Shown: one piece after another, positions 6,302 through 6,444 of the stretch | Layout of the letters: every line of letters starts with the position of its first letter | How positions within the stretch are numbered: the first letter of the stretch is position 1 | Source of the DNA: an uncultured Mucispirillum sp. | GTDB taxonomy: Bacteria; Chrysiogenota; Deferribacteres; Deferribacterales; Mucispirillaceae | NCBI GenBank assembly: GCA_947177675.1 | Contig: CAMWVK010000100.1 | Span: 1-6,444 of the forward strand | Direction of reading: 5' to 3' | Length of the DNA stretch: 6,444 nucleotides | Made by a program: the position numbers and the translations under genes | The notes under the pieces: model-generated | Told to the model about the DNA's origin: nothing | The model's input: the letters and a program-made list of their open reading frames with translations, nothing else | Databases searched by the model: none

Positions 6302-6444
6302 TTATCTAATAACTGCTTTTGAGAGACACTTTCCTGTTATTTTATTCTTTTTGCGACTTAATTTCTTATGAGCTGTTTTTTTAGAAAAAATGCAGGATGA
6401 ATTTTTATAAAATGGCTTAACAGGTTTAGCAATCTGATTGTATG
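6302..6444 (-). CDS. Possible 3' end of an unidentified upstream gene, lysine-rich tail
   Basis: One minus-strand frame is open from the window edge for 46 codons to TAA at 6302-6304. The visible tail is very basic (for example KKTAHKKLSRKKNKITGK) and contains two Cys. It matches no family I know and does not look like the end of a peptide-binding protein or a transporter ATPase. It would end 36 bases before the small ORF, with no terminator between. In AT-rich DNA an open stretch of this length can arise by chance, so support is weak. Apart from this frame and the leader elements, 6266-6444 holds nothing I can identify. Confidence 0.3.
   Translation of the reverse strand, partial: YNQIAKPVKPFYKNSSCIFSKKTAHKKLSRKKNKITGKCLSKAVIR

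Noticed and set aside
6360..6444. Second open minus-strand frame of 28 codons at the right edge
   Set aside because: It is shorter than the overlapping 46-codon frame and has no support as coding.
1..6444. tRNA, rRNA, CRISPR array, insertion sequence or prophage genes
   Set aside because: I saw no cloverleaf, spaced repeats, transposase motifs or terminal inverted repeats. Space outside genes is short.

Overview
The window is AT-rich and comes from a Gram-negative, probably host- or mucus-associated bacterium. It encodes two lipoproteins with lipoboxes, an outer-membrane beta-barrel ending in Phe, and tightly packed genes rich in AAA and ATA codons. A mucus-dwelling, low-GC lineage such as Mucispirillum (Deferribacteres) or a Campylobacterota-like organism would fit. 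This is an inference from composition and gene content, and the sequence alone does not prove the taxon.

Layout. The left edge holds the 3' part of a plus-strand lipoprotein gene of unknown function. Its frame is open from base 2 and starts inside the lipobox. A strong intrinsic terminator follows at 776-812. Everything from 940 to about 6265 lies on the minus strand and looks like one operon, read from right to left. A possible leader with a 21-codon small ORF comes first. Next are two DppB/DppC-type peptide ABC permeases whose genes overlap by 14 bases. An 898-residue lipoprotein metalloprotease of the M66 (StcE/TagA) type begins 2 bases after the second permease. Last is an eight-strand-type outer-membrane barrel protein whose ATG overlaps the protease stop codon (TAATG). 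The right edge (6266-6444) has no recognisable gene, only a lysine-rich open frame that may be the tail of an upstream minus-strand gene.

How it may work together (inference). The M66 lipoprotein carries the full zinc motif HEVGHGYGMGH and a C-terminal ricin-type lectin domain, so it is well built to bind and cut glycoproteins such as mucins at the cell surface. The barrel could assist at the outer membrane, and the permeases could import the released peptides. The substrate-binding protein and the ATPases needed for a complete importer are not in the window.

The most striking detail is a run of nine G (coding strand) at codons 66-69 of the protease gene, in otherwise AT-rich DNA. Gain or loss of one G leads to a stop within about 30 codons, far before the active site. 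This looks like a phase-variable on/off switch for a surface mucinase, and it may also switch the translationally coupled barrel protein.
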